This document shows positions 23,324 to 32,400 of a DNA stretch of 64,000 bases, one piece after another. The stretch spans positions 3,720,001 to 3,784,000 of the forward strand of contig OZ244212.1 in NCBI GenBank assembly GCA_965216695.1. Direction: 5' to 3'. Source of the stretch: G965216695 sp965216695 (GTDB lineage: Bacteria; Pseudomonadota; Gammaproteobacteria; Pseudomonadales; Azotimanducaceae). Every line of letters starts with the position of its first letter. Position 1 is the stretch's first letter. Below the pieces are notes generated by a model that saw nothing but the letters and a program-made list of their open reading frames with translations, ran no database searches and was not told the DNA's origin. A program made the translations under genes and the position numbers.

Positions 23324-25637
23324 CGTTCAGTACGTCGTCCAGGTGTTTGGCAAGCGTGAATGTCATGGAACTGCGCACGCTCTCGGGGAGCTTGTCCAGA
23401 TCCGCTTCGTTGTCGCTCGGCAGCACCACGTGGGTGATGCCGCTGCGATGGGCAGCCAGCACCTTCTCCTTTACGCCGCCCACTGGTAGCACAAGGCCGC
23501 TCAGCGTCAGCTCGCCGGTCATCGCCAGATCGGCGCTGGTCGGTTTGCCGCGGTACGCGGAGGCAAGGGCCGTGGCCATTGTAACGCCGGCGGACGGGCC
23601 GTCTTTCGGCACCGCACCTGCAGGAACGTGTACATGTACGCCGTTGTTCTCAATCGTTTCACGCGAGATGCCGAGTTCTTCGGCGTGCGCCCACAGGTAA
23701 CTGCGGGCCGCTTTCGCGGATTCCTGCATTACCTGGCCAAGATGGCCGGTGAGCGTGAACTTCTCGTCTTTGTGCGTAAGGCTCGCTTCTACGTACAGCA
23801 CATCGCCACCAGCCTCGGTCCACGCGAGCCCCGCGGCAATGCCGGGCGTCATTTCCTCGCGCAGCTGATCTGACGGGTACTTTTCGGGGCCTAACAGCGT
23901 GCGCAACATGTCTGCGGAGATGGCGCCGTCGGTCGCGTCACCTTCCACCAGCTGCCGGGCGCGCTTGCGCGCAAGGCGACCGATCACCCGCTCCAGTTCG
24001 CGCACACCGGCTTCGCGCGTGTAGCGCCGAATGGCCGTCTGCAACGCGTCGGGTGAAATTTCGAACTGAGCTTCCGTCAGTCCCGCTTCGGTGCGCTGGC
24101 GCTCGATCAGGTACTGGCGCGCAATCGCCTGCTTCTCCGCATCGCTGTAGCCGGTAAGCTCCATCACTTCCATGCGGTCGAGGAGCGGCCGGGGAATGCC
24201 GTCCAGCGTGTTAGCGGTGGTAATGAACATCACACGCGACAGGTCGTACGGCAGGTTCAGGTAGTTGTCCCGGAATTCTTTGTTCTGCGCGGGGTCCAGA
24301 ATTTCCATCAGCGCGGCCGCCGGGTCGCCGCGGAAGTCGCGGCCGAGCTTGTCCACTTCGTCGAGCATTACGATGGGGTTGGTTACATTGGCGCGGCGCA
24401 CCGCCTGCAGAATGCGTCCGGGCATGGCGCCGATGTAGGTGCGGCGGTGGCCGCGGAGCTCCGCTTCGTCGTGCAAACCGCCTAGGCTCAAGCGTTCGAA
24501 CTCGCGCCCCATTGCCCGGGCAATGGACTGCCCGAGCGACGTTTTGCCAACCCCCGGTGGGCCCACGAAACACAGAATGGGCGCCTTGGCGTCCGGGTTC
24601 AGCTGCATCACGGCCAGCGTTTCCAGAATGCGTTCCTTCACGTCGTCCAGACCGTAATGGTCTTCGTCCAGAATGTTGCGGGCGTTGTCGAGGTCCAGCT
24701 GGTCTTCCGTGTGTGCGTGCCACGGCAGCTCAGCGATCAGTTCCAGGTAGCTGCGGGACACCTGATAGTCGGCGGCGTTGGCGGACATGCGCTGCAGGCG
24801 TTTCAGCTCGCGGTCCACCTCCTTGCGCACGGTCTCGGGTAGCTTGGCTTCGTCCAGTTGGTTACGAAGCTCGGCAATGTCCTCGTCTTCCGCGTCTTCG
24901 CCGAGCGCGCTTTCGATTGCCCGTTTCTGCTGACGGAGCACATGCTCACGTTGCTGCTGGTCCAGGCCTTCGCGCGCTTCCTCCGCAATCTGGCGACGCA
25001 CTTCGGTTACTTTCAGTTCGTGTTGCAGCACCTCATGAATCTTCTGAAACAGCGCCACCGTGGTTTCGCATTCCAGAACTTCCTGTTCCTGGGCTACAGA
25101 CAGATTGGCAAGCGACGCGATGCGGTACATTTGCGTTACCGGGTCGGTGATCGAGCCTATCAGTTGCTGGTAGATCTGCTTGCCGTTGTCGCTGTCGTAA
25201 AGATCGGCGATCTGTTGGGCCAGCGTCAGGTTTTCGCGCAGCAGCGCATCGATGGCCGCCTCGTCGCCCGCAATGTCGTCCATTGTAAGCAGCGGTAACG
25301 GGGTCCAGGCGCACTCCAGCATATCGCCAGCCGGTTCGCTCGAGGACAGCGCTACGCGCTGACTGCCCTGCACAATCACCTGTAGACCGTTCTCGCGTTT
25401 TTCGATGCGGTTGATGTTGACCAGGGTGCCGACGTGATAGATGTCGTCGAACCCGGGATCCTCGAGGTCGCCGTCGTGTTGCGCAACGGCAATCAACTTG
25501 CGTCCGCGTTCCACGCCGGCCTGCACTGCGGCGATCGATGGTGGACGGCCGACCGCCAGCGGCACAACGATCTGCGGATACACCACGGTGTTGCGCAGCG
25601 GCAATACGGGCAGAGGATCTCTTGGCGTCTCGCTCAT
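23313..25637 (-). CDS. lon: ATP-dependent Lon protease (endopeptidase La)
   Basis: A 774-residue LonA-type protease of usual length. N-terminal substrate domain (about 8-195, LPVLPLRNTVVYPQIVVPLAVG). AAA+ module with Walker A GPPGVGKTSLGQ and Walker B VMLDEVDKLG. C-terminal protease domain with catalytic Ser682 in KDGPSAGV and Lys723 in GGVKEKVLAAHR. It degrades misfolded and selected regulatory proteins in the cytosol. Not in the usual clpP-clpX-lon setting: it follows two acyl-CoA dehydrogenase genes by 19 bp and overlaps the downstream nuclease-like gene. A second lon elsewhere in the genome is therefore possible. Confidence 0.96.
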   Translation of the reverse strand: MSETPRDPLPVLPLRNTVVYPQIVVPLAVGRPPSIAAVQAGVERGRKLIAVAQHDGDLEDPGFDDIYHVGTLVNINRIEKRENGLQVIVQGSQRVALSSSEPAGDMLECAWTPLPLLTMDDIAGDEAAIDALLRENLTLAQQIADLYDSDNGKQIYQQLIGSITDPVTQMYRIASLANLSVAQEQEVLECETTVALFQKIHEVLQHELKVTEVRRQIAEEAREGLDQQQREHVLRQQKRAIESALGEDAEDEDIAELRNQLDEAKLPETVRKEVDRELKRLQRMSANAADYQVSRSYLELIAELPWHAHTEDQLDLDNARNILDEDHYGLDDVKERILETLAVMQLNPDAKAPILCFVGPPGVGKTSLGQSIARAMGREFERLSLGGLHDEAELRGHRRTYIGAMPGRILQAVRRANVTNPIVMLDEVDKLGRDFRGDPAAALMEILDPAQNKEFRDNYLNLPYDLSRVMFITTANTLDGIPRPLLDRMEVMELTGYSDAEKQAIARQYLIERQRTEAGLTEAQFEISPDALQTAIRRYTREAGVRELERVIGRLARKRARQLVEGDATDGAISADMLRTLLGPEKYPSDQLREEMTPGIAAGLAWTEAGGDVLYVEASLTHKDEKFTLTGHLGQVMQESAKAARSYLWAHAEELGISRETIENNGVHVHVPAGAVPKDGPSAGVTMATALASAYRGKPTSADLAMTGELTLSGLVLPVGGVKEKVLAAHRSGITHVVLPSDNEADLDKLPESVRSSMTFTLAKHLDDVLNVAF

Positions 25638-25656
25638 GGTGCTGCAGGGTAACCGA

Positions 25657-26727
25657 TTACGCGGCGTTCAGGTTCTGCAGGCGCGCGGCTTCGGCGCGCA
25701 GCACTTCGGGCGCGCCCCAGATCTGGCGGTTGAAGCCGATGCGCTTGAACCAGTAGTGCAGCCCCAACAAGTCGGTGAAACCCATACCGCCGTGCACCTC
25801 GGTTGCGGTTTTGGCGACGAAACGCCCCACCTCTGCCAGATGCGCTTTCGCATGGCAGGCGGTTAGCGGTGCATCATCCGGCAGCGCGTCGACGGCGTGC
25901 GCGGCGTACCAGACGAACGCCCGGCACGGCTCCAGATGCGCAGCCATCTCGGCACACATGTGTTTCACTGCTTGAAACGTTGCGATTGCGCGGTTGAATT
26001 GCTTGCGTTCCTTCGCGTATTCGACGGCGGCGTCGAGCATGTGCTGGGCGGCGCCGAGAGTGTCTGCGGCAATCATCGTGTGCGCTGCGGCAGCGACCTG
26101 GGCAAACGACCGCGGGTCGTTCGTGAGCAGCGTTGCTGGCGTGTCATTGAACACCAGTTCTGCGGTGGGGCGCGTGATATCCACGGTCGTGAGTGTCCGA
26201 CATTCGAGACCGGATGCATCCGCGGCTACGAAATACAGCCGTTGGGCATCGTCGCCGACCAGGTACCCATCGGCCGGCGCGTCAACCGCGTACAGCGCCT
26301 TTCCGTTGAGTGTGTTGCCGTCAGCCGCTAGGCCGGCGTCCGCCCGCTTGGCAATGGCTTCGCCGATAGCGACGCCCGTGCGCAGGTTACCCGCCAGCAG
26401 AGCGTCTACCAGGTCCGGGTGATTCTTGTTTGACGCGCGAATCGCAAGGGGCAACAGCACCGAGGAGCTGATGAACGGCGCAGGGGTTACGTGGCCGCCG
26501 AGGCACTCCGCGATGAGTGCGGCGTCAATGACCCGCATCCCCAGACCGCCGTCGGCCTCGTCGATCAGAAGCGCCGTCAGGCCCAACTCGTGCAAGCCCT
26601 GCCAGATGTCGGTGGCGTCGCCGTCGTCGGCGAATGCACGTATGCGATCCAGCGGCGCGCGTTCTTCGAGAAACCGATTAACGTTGTCGGTCAGCAGCGT
26701 CTGTTCTTCTGAAAGTCCAAACTTCAT
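25657..26727 (-). CDS. acyl-CoA dehydrogenase (subunit 1 of a pair)
   Basis: A 356-residue flavoprotein with acyl-CoA dehydrogenase N-terminal helices (SEEQTLLTDNVNRFLEERAP), a middle beta domain and a C-terminal helical domain (DTLGAAQHMLDAAVEYAKERKQFNRAIATFQAVKH). The KQF motif and GGMGFTDLLGLHYWFKR near the end fit the family. It is shorter than typical members, as in the heteromeric steroid/cholate-type acyl-CoA dehydrogenases encoded as adjacent pairs. It overlaps the stop of the other dehydrogenase gene by 4 bp. The electron acceptor is presumably ETF. The substrate is unknown. Confidence 0.88.
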   Translation of the reverse strand: MKFGLSEEQTLLTDNVNRFLEERAPLDRIRAFADDGDATDIWQGLHELGLTALLIDEADGGLGMRVIDAALIAECLGGHVTPAPFISSSVLLPLAIRASNKNHPDLVDALLAGNLRTGVAIGEAIAKRADAGLAADGNTLNGKALYAVDAPADGYLVGDDAQRLYFVAADASGLECRTLTTVDITRPTAELVFNDTPATLLTNDPRSFAQVAAAAHTMIAADTLGAAQHMLDAAVEYAKERKQFNRAIATFQAVKHMCAEMAAHLEPCRAFVWYAAHAVDALPDDAPLTACHAKAHLAEVGRFVAKTATEVHGGMGFTDLLGLHYWFKRIGFNRQIWGAPEVLRAEAARLQNLNAA

Positions 26728-27917
26728 GCCGCGCCCGCCGGTAGTTTCGGTTCTTTAGGCATGCCCAACCCGCGCTCGCTAATAATGTTTTTCTGAATCT
26801 GCGACGTGCCGCCGCCGATGATCAGGCCCAGGTAGAACATGTGCTGGTGTTGCCAGGAGCCGTTGCCCCGCAGGTACGGATTCTTGCCGTACGCAAGACC
26901 CAGTTCGCCCATCACGTCGATCGCCAAGCCCTCCAGTTCGTGACGGAGCTCTGTTCCCTGCAGCTTCACGACCATCCGCGCCAATCGGGCATCTTCGTTA
27001 TTGAGCTTGGCAGACAGAATGCGAAGATCGTTGAAACGCATCGCCATTACGCGGCCCTGCAACTGCATAGCCCGGTCAAGATATACGGGGTGATCGATCA
27101 GGCGCGCGCCGTCCAACGTTTCCGTTTTCATCAGCTCTAGCAACGCATTCAACCGGGAAAGCGTGGCGTCGGGGTTACCGAGCGAGTCTCGCTCGTGGCC
27201 GAGAATTGCGTTGGCCACCAGCCACCCTTCGCCGCGTTTGCCGACAATCTGATGTTTTGGAACCCGCACGTCCGTGAAGAAGACCTCGTTGAAATTGGCG
27301 TTGCCGGTCATGTCTACGAGCGGCCGCACCTCAATGCCCGGGGTGTCCATGCGAAAGAGCAGAAACGAAATGCCCTGATGTTTCGGCGCATCCGGTTCGG
27401 TGCGCACCAGGCAGAAAATCCAGTCGGCAATGTGCGCGGTGCTGGTCCAGATTTTCTGACCATTCACAACCCACTCGTCGCCGTCGAGTTCCGCGCGGGT
27501 GGTGAGGCTCGCCAGATCACTGCCCGCGCCGGGTTCGGAATAGCCCTGACACCACAGCATCTCGCCACGCAGCGTCGGCGGGATGAACGTTTTCTTCTGG
27601 TCTTCTGTTCCTACCTCGAGCAGCGTCGGCACCAACATGGAAATGCCCTGGCCGCCCATGCCCGGGTTCACCTGCGCCGACGCAAATTCCTCCGCAATGA
27701 TGCGCGATTTCAGGATGTCCGGTTCGGCGCCAAATCCGCCGTACTCCTTCGGGATCGTGCGTGCGGCGTAGCCGTTCTCAATCAGCAGGCCCTGCCACTC
27801 CAGCAACGCGGGTGTGCGTGGATCCTGCCCGCGCGGCGCACGATCGCCGTGGCGCGCGAGAAACGTCCGCACGTCTTCCCGGAACGCTTTGTATTCCGGG
27901 CCGAACTCCAGATCCAT
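26724..27917 (-). CDS. acyl-CoA dehydrogenase (subunit 2 of a pair)
   Basis: A 397-residue protein with full acyl-CoA dehydrogenase architecture. N-terminal helices: PEYKAFREDVRTFLARHG. FAD/substrate motifs: WCQGYSEPGAGSDLASLTT and WVVNGQKIWTSTAHIADWIF. C-terminal: LGLIIGGGTSQIQKNIISERGLG. The first gene of the run, coupled by ATGA to the smaller dehydrogenase. The pairing and the SEPGAGSDLA motif are typical of alpha2beta2 enzymes that oxidise bulky (e.g. steroid side-chain) acyl-CoAs. That substrate class is an inference. Confidence 0.92.
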   Translation of the reverse strand: MDLEFGPEYKAFREDVRTFLARHGDRAPRGQDPRTPALLEWQGLLIENGYAARTIPKEYGGFGAEPDILKSRIIAEEFASAQVNPGMGGQGISMLVPTLLEVGTEDQKKTFIPPTLRGEMLWCQGYSEPGAGSDLASLTTRAELDGDEWVVNGQKIWTSTAHIADWIFCLVRTEPDAPKHQGISFLLFRMDTPGIEVRPLVDMTGNANFNEVFFTDVRVPKHQIVGKRGEGWLVANAILGHERDSLGNPDATLSRLNALLELMKTETLDGARLIDHPVYLDRAMQLQGRVMAMRFNDLRILSAKLNNEDARLARMVVKLQGTELRHELEGLAIDVMGELGLAYGKNPYLRGNGSWQHQHMFYLGLIIGGGTSQIQKNIISERGLGMPKEPKLPAGAA

Positions 27918-28022
27918 GCACTACTCCACGGCGAATCGAGTTCTGCAATCTAACCGCTCGGTTCGAGGGCAGCAACCAAGCCCGCGATCGGTGGACGGCG
28001 CGAGGCAGGGGGAGCGGTCGGG

Positions 28023-28901
28023 TCAGCGGGTTGATTCGTTGATCCACGCAAGGAGCGTGCGGTAGGCGTCATCCTCGCGATCGGAACGGAGCAGCACGCA
28101 GCCCGTCTGCGCACGTTCGGGAAAGCGGAAGCAGGCTGCGCTGTACCCTGGTCCGCCGCCGCTGTGGCCCCAGTGGCTGCCGGGCTCGACCATCAGTCCG
28201 CACGCGTAGTGCGGTGCCCGCCACCCCGCTTGCTGCCCGGGTACGGCGACCAATCTCTGCAGAAGCGATTCGGCGGTGGGCGACGCAATGAAGCGCGCAG
28301 CGTCTTCCGCCGTCGCAACCAGTAGGCCGTGCCAGACCCACTCGGCAGGGTAGCGGGGCAGCACGTCTGAAAACACGCCGTGGGTAACGCGCAAAGACGT
28401 TAGCCCCTCGGCTCCTGCGAACGTGGAAATCAACTCGTCGAACGACGATCCCGTTTCCAGCTCGAGGATGCGTTTCAGCAGCCAGTACCCCGGGTTGCTG
28501 TACGTCCAGCCCTGGCCGGGTTCGAACAGCAGCGGTTGCCTGAGCGTTGCATCCGCGAACCGATCGTCGGACCACGGCGGTTGACCTTGGGCGATTGCCT
28601 GGTTGTACGCAGGCAGGGTGCCGTAGTCGCGTATTCCGCTCGTGTGCGTCAGCAGATGCGCAACGCGAATGTCACAGGCCCTGGGAAGGAGCGCGTTGCA
28701 GAACCAGTGATCGAGCGTGTGGTCGATGTCGATGCCGCACGCGAAGATGCGGCTCGCGATGATGGGTTTGGTGACGCTGTAGAGCGGCAGCGGCGGCCCT
28801 TCGGCGTGAACAATGCGACCTTGGCCGTCGCAGAACGCGATTGAACGCGCGTGATCGGTACCGATTGTTAGGTTATACGGCGTGTCGATCGATCCACTCA
28901 T
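28023..28901 (-). CDS. class C beta-lactamase-like serine hydrolase
   Basis: A 292-residue protein of the beta-lactamase/transpeptidase-like fold. The nucleophile motif SxxK is visible as YSVTKPI (about residue 42). The Tyr motif appears as YSNPGYWLLKRILE, and a C-terminal HSGGGPGYSA stands in for the KTG box. No signal peptide, so probably a cytosolic esterase or peptidase rather than a beta-lactamase. It is shorter than usual (about 380), lacking part of the N-terminus. Its ATG overlaps the 3' end of the upstream alpha/beta hydrolase by 29 bp, so the true start could be slightly downstream. Confidence 0.78.
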   Translation of the reverse strand: MSGSIDTPYNLTIGTDHARSIAFCDGQGRIVHAEGPPLPLYSVTKPIIASRIFACGIDIDHTLDHWFCNALLPRACDIRVAHLLTHTSGIRDYGTLPAYNQAIAQGQPPWSDDRFADATLRQPLLFEPGQGWTYSNPGYWLLKRILELETGSSFDELISTFAGAEGLTSLRVTHGVFSDVLPRYPAEWVWHGLLVATAEDAARFIASPTAESLLQRLVAVPGQQAGWRAPHYACGLMVEPGSHWGHSGGGPGYSAACFRFPERAQTGCVLLRSDREDDAYRTLLAWINESTR

Positions 28902-29721
28902 TGAGCGTGGTCAGCCAAATGTCTGGCGTCAGGTCATGCAACAGATGGCCCACGTCTGGAACGTTCACGAGGGTACAGTCGTCTACGAGTTCGGCGACGC
29001 GAGCCGATTCAGCATCGGTCACCACCGCGCCGAGCGCGCGATTGCCGGTCATCATCGTTACGGGGCAGCTCAGCTGTGTGAGCACGGCGTCAGCATCCCA
29101 CACGAGCGAACCGTCCAGCGCATCCTGGAGCGCCTTGGGGTACAGCATGCCCACGGAATCCAGGCGCTTGCGTATCCTATCTTCGCCCATCGTTTCGATA
29201 CCGGGTTTGCCGCTGTACGGGTCAGGCGCGTTGGCCATTACGTCAAACCATTCGTCTTCACTGCGAGTGCCGTCCTGTAGCGTGGATGCCATAACGACCA
29301 GCGCGTTGAACAATTGTTGGTAGGTGGCATCGAGATTACCGACGAAGTACAGCGGCGGATCCTCAAGAAAGATACTCGTGATCTGCGACGGTCCACTGAT
29401 AGCGCATTGCACCGCAACCACGCCACCGAGAGAGTGGCCGGCTAACAGCACCGGCTTGCCGACCTGTTCGTGGATGAAGTGAAGCACGTCGTCGGCGTAC
29501 GCTGCCGTATCGTAGCGGGTGTTCGGCCGGCTGGACTCGCCATGCCCGCGAAAATCCAGCGCATACACATGGCAACGTGCGTCGATTCCCTCGAGCAGCG
29601 GTTGGTACGTGAGGGCGTTGTCGGTAATACCGTGCAGCAACACAAGCGCCTGATCTGCGCCGGCGCGTTCTATGAACGCCAGTTCACTGCCGTTGCTCAG
29701 TGTCAGTTTCTCTTTCACCAT
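28873..29721 (-). CDS. alpha/beta hydrolase
   Basis: A 282-residue alpha/beta-hydrolase. The start at ATG 29719-29721 gives the usual N-terminus KEKLTLSNGSELAFIERAG; the frame extends to 29964, but that part looks non-coding. Oxyanion motif: LVLLHGITDN. DFRGHGESSRP is the family's RGHGxS block. Nucleophile elbow GHSLGG at about residue 104, with Asp and His expected near the C-terminus (VPDVGHLLHD). It hydrolyses an ester or similar bond; the substrate is unknown. It is co-directional and overlapping with the serine hydrolase. Confidence 0.85.
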   Translation of the reverse strand: MVKEKLTLSNGSELAFIERAGADQALVLLHGITDNALTYQPLLEGIDARCHVYALDFRGHGESSRPNTRYDTAAYADDVLHFIHEQVGKPVLLAGHSLGGVVAVQCAISGPSQITSIFLEDPPLYFVGNLDATYQQLFNALVVMASTLQDGTRSEDEWFDVMANAPDPYSGKPGIETMGEDRIRKRLDSVGMLYPKALQDALDGSLVWDADAVLTQLSCPVTMMTGNRALGAVVTDAESARVAELVDDCTLVNVPDVGHLLHDLTPDIWLTTLNEWIDRHAV

Positions 29722-29805
29722 GCGTTTTCCATGCGGCGTTGCTCCGTCCACAATCGGAAGGTGGGTTTTCACGTTAGCACGCTTCGGGCACCATGTAAGT
29801 GCCAT

Positions 29806-30249
29806 ATGATGCAGCAGCCGAGACTCCAACCGAGACCCCGAAGGACGCGACCGACCAAGGCCGCTTGGTGCGTAATTGCGGCGCTGGCGGTTGGGATGTT
29901 GCTGCGCGTATTGGTGCCACCGGGATACATGCCGGGAAATGTTGCTGGTGGCTGGCACCTGCAACTCTGTCCGGACGGCCTTCCGCCGGGATTCCTATCG
30001 AGCCTCAGCGGCGAAACACACCGTCATACGCACGCTGCTGTCCACGAATCCGGTTCGCAACCGGAGTGTTTGCTTGGCGGTATTGCCGCACTCGCGCTCC
30101 TGCCTTCTGTGGTGCTCCTGACCGTTTTCGAGACCGCGGTATTCCGTTCGGTTCCACCGGTACGCGTCAAAGCGTGTGTGGCACTGCGCTACCGCCTGCG
30201 TCCTCGCGGGCCTCCCCACCACCCGTGCGCTGGATTACTGAACGTCTAA
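29806..30249 (+). CDS. DUF2946 family membrane protein
   Basis: A 147-residue protein beginning at one of two adjacent ATGs (29806, 29809). An Arg-rich N-terminus is followed by a membrane segment (VIAALAVGMLLRVLVPPGYMPG), then LQLCPDGLPP, a His-rich stretch (HRHTHAAVHESG), PECLLGG and a second membrane segment (IAALALLPSVVLLTVF). This layout fits DUF2946, small membrane proteins often next to copper or outer-membrane receptor genes. The next gene is rich in Met and His, supporting a metal-related role. Function unproven. Confidence 0.7.
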   Translation: MMQQPRLQPRPRRTRPTKAAWCVIAALAVGMLLRVLVPPGYMPGNVAGGWHLQLCPDGLPPGFLSSLSGETHRHTHAAVHESGSQPECLLGGIAALALLPSVVLLTVFETAVFRSVPPVRVKACVALRYRLRPRGPPHHPCAGLLNV

Positions 30250-30266
30250 AACACGGGAAAGAACCA

Positions 30267-31316
30267 ATGAGAACTCTATTTGCGTTCGCGTGCGCAGTCG
30301 CGTTCGTGCAGGCGAGTGTGGCCGACACTCGTCCCGACGCGCACGCGCCCATCGCTTTGATGGGCGATCACATGCACCAACAAGGGGAATTCATGTTCTC
30401 CTATCGCTACATGCATATGGCCATGCAGGGCAATCGCGACGGCGGCAGCCGTCTTTCGCCGGCGGAAGTGGCTGGTGGGATATCTCATCCGTTTGCGGAT
30501 CCGCCGCGCATTCCGCCGACATTGCGCGTGGTGCCGGTGGAGATGACGATGGATATGCACATGATTGGCGTGATGTACGCGCCGAACGACCGGGTAACGC
30601 TCGCGGGAATGGGCACGTATCTGGAGAAACAGATGGACCACCTAGTGTTCCGTGGCCCGCGGGGTACGGATGTGCTGGGTGAGTTTACGACATCAACGCG
30701 GGGACCCGGTGATGTCTCGTTGTTGGCGCTCCTGAGACTGTCTGAGGGTGGCGCGCGGCATCGAATCCACGCGACCGTTGGAACCTCGGTGCCAGTTGGA
30801 AGCGTGACGAAGTCTGATGAGATTCTAACACCGGCGAACACGCGTCCGTCCCCGAGGCTGCCGTACCCCATGCAACTGGGCAGCGGGACCGTGGACCTTA
30901 TTGTAGGCGCAACCTACGCTTCTGAGGCCGGTGCGTGGGGTTGGGGTGCACAGACGCGCAGTGTGGTTCGCATAGGCGACAATGACAAAGGCTACGCGCT
31001 CGGCGACGAGCATTGGGTTCATGCCTGGTTGAGTCGTGTATTGACGCCCCAGCTAAGCGTATCGGCGCGTATCGCCCGCTACGCACGCAGCAACATCTCC
31101 GGCCTCGACGATGAGATTGCCGCTCCCGTGCAGACTGCGGATCCGCGACGCCAGAAAGCGCAACGTTTGGAGCTGGCGTTGGGTAGCAACCTGGTATTGC
31201 CGGGGGGTAGGCATCGCCTTGCCGCGGACGTGGCGGTTCCAGTCGGGCAGCGGTTGGACGGGCCACAGCTCGAGTCGGATTGGCAGGTTACGGTGGGTTG
31301 GCAGTTTGCGCGGTGA
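30267..31316 (+). CDS. outer-membrane beta-barrel transporter-like protein, Met/His-rich
   Basis: A 349-residue protein with ATG 30267 preceded by GGGAAAG. Signal peptide: LFAFACAVAFVQASVA. The mature N-terminus is Met/His-rich (MGDHMHQQGEFMFSYRYMHM and MTMDMHMIGVMY). The rest alternates amphipathic strands ending in aromatic WQVTVGWQFAR, as in barrels of the MetA/phenol-degradation transporter-like family. Preceded by DUF2946 with only 17 bp between. Likely role: outer-membrane protein in copper or other soft-metal handling, inferred from the Met/His pattern. Confidence 0.72.
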   Translation: MRTLFAFACAVAFVQASVADTRPDAHAPIALMGDHMHQQGEFMFSYRYMHMAMQGNRDGGSRLSPAEVAGGISHPFADPPRIPPTLRVVPVEMTMDMHMIGVMYAPNDRVTLAGMGTYLEKQMDHLVFRGPRGTDVLGEFTTSTRGPGDVSLLALLRLSEGGARHRIHATVGTSVPVGSVTKSDEILTPANTRPSPRLPYPMQLGSGTVDLIVGATYASEAGAWGWGAQTRSVVRIGDNDKGYALGDEHWVHAWLSRVLTPQLSVSARIARYARSNISGLDDEIAAPVQTADPRRQKAQRLELALGSNLVLPGGRHRLAADVAVPVGQRLDGPQLESDWQVTVGWQFAR

Positions 31317-31334
31317 ACTGCAGCGTGGGCGGAG

Positions 31335-32360
31335 TCATGCCAAGTGCGCGAGGTGTTCGCGTTTTACCAGGTATTTCAGTCCAGCGCCTTTGGCGTAACG
31401 TTCGATCTCTTCCACCACGTAGTCGGCTAACCGCTGCACTTCGTCGCCGAGCGAACCGGCGACGTGCGGTGTGAGAAACACGTTGGGGAGCTTGTACAAC
31501 GGTGATTCCGGTGGCAGCACTTCGGGTTCGGTGGTGTCGAGAATCGCGTTGATCCGACCCGACGTCAGTTCCGCTTCCAGTGCCGCCTGGTCAACGAGTC
31601 CGCCGCGCGCAGTGTTAATCAGCGTGCTGCCGTCCTTCATGAGACGGAGTTCGCGCGGGCCGAGCATGTGGCGGTTGTCTGCGAGCAGTGGTGCATGCAG
31701 GCTGACCACGTCGGCCTGCGACAGCAGTTCAGAAAGGCCGACTTTCATTGCCCCCATATCGCGCGCGGCGAGCGGTGTTGTATACGGATCGTACAGCAGC
31801 ACTTTGAAGTCGAACCGCTTCAGGTGCGACAGAACAAGACGCCCGACGTTGGATGCGCCGATGATGCCGATCGTTTTTCGGTAGTTGCCGACGTTGGGCG
31901 CTTCCTTGGTCCACGGTGCGTGGTTGGCCGCGGTGGCCAGATAAATGCGATTGAGCGCAAAGATGCGTTTGTTGGCGAACAGAATGGCGGCGAGCGTGAA
32001 CTCGGCCACGGGCACCGCATTTGCCGCGACGGCGTTGCATACAAGAATGCCGCGACGCCACACTGCGTCGTCCAGAAACCCCTTCACGCTGCCTGCGATG
32101 TGCGCAATCAGTCGAAGTCGGGGCAGCTGATCGAGTTCGTCCGGCCCGATCATCGGACACCCCCAGCTCGTAATCAGAATCTCGGTGTGGCTCGCATCGT
32201 AAGCCAGCTCGTCGACGTTGCGGAATGCGGCGTCGGAGATCAGATCTGTACAATCCGCAAGACGTTTGATGTGGTCGTCCCGCAGCAGCTCGTCCTGAAC
32301 CACAGGATGCATAACGAGCGCCGACGAGAGCAGTTTGGCCATGCGCAGAGAATACCCCAT
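31335..32360 (-). CDS. D-2-hydroxyacid dehydrogenase family protein
   Basis: A 341-residue NAD-dependent dehydrogenase. Rossmann motif: TIGIIGASNVGRLVLSHLKRF (about 165-185), with the Ala/Ser pattern replacing the usual GxGxxG. The active-site Arg lies in INTARGGLVDQ, Glu in TEPEV and His in TPHVAGS. The family reduces 2-keto acids or oxidises D-2-hydroxy acids. The start is uncertain: ATG 32358-32360 or 32340-32342, neither with a good ribosome site. The longer frame to 32510 would run into the divergent dUTPase gene. Confidence 0.85.
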   Translation of the reverse strand: MGYSLRMAKLLSSALVMHPVVQDELLRDDHIKRLADCTDLISDAAFRNVDELAYDASHTEILITSWGCPMIGPDELDQLPRLRLIAHIAGSVKGFLDDAVWRRGILVCNAVAANAVPVAEFTLAAILFANKRIFALNRIYLATAANHAPWTKEAPNVGNYRKTIGIIGASNVGRLVLSHLKRFDFKVLLYDPYTTPLAARDMGAMKVGLSELLSQADVVSLHAPLLADNRHMLGPRELRLMKDGSTLINTARGGLVDQAALEAELTSGRINAILDTTEPEVLPPESPLYKLPNVFLTPHVAGSLGDEVQRLADYVVEEIERYAKGAGLKYLVKREHLAHLA

Positions 32361-32400
32361 AATCTTCGAAAGACCACCGCTCGGACTGTTGATAGGAGCC

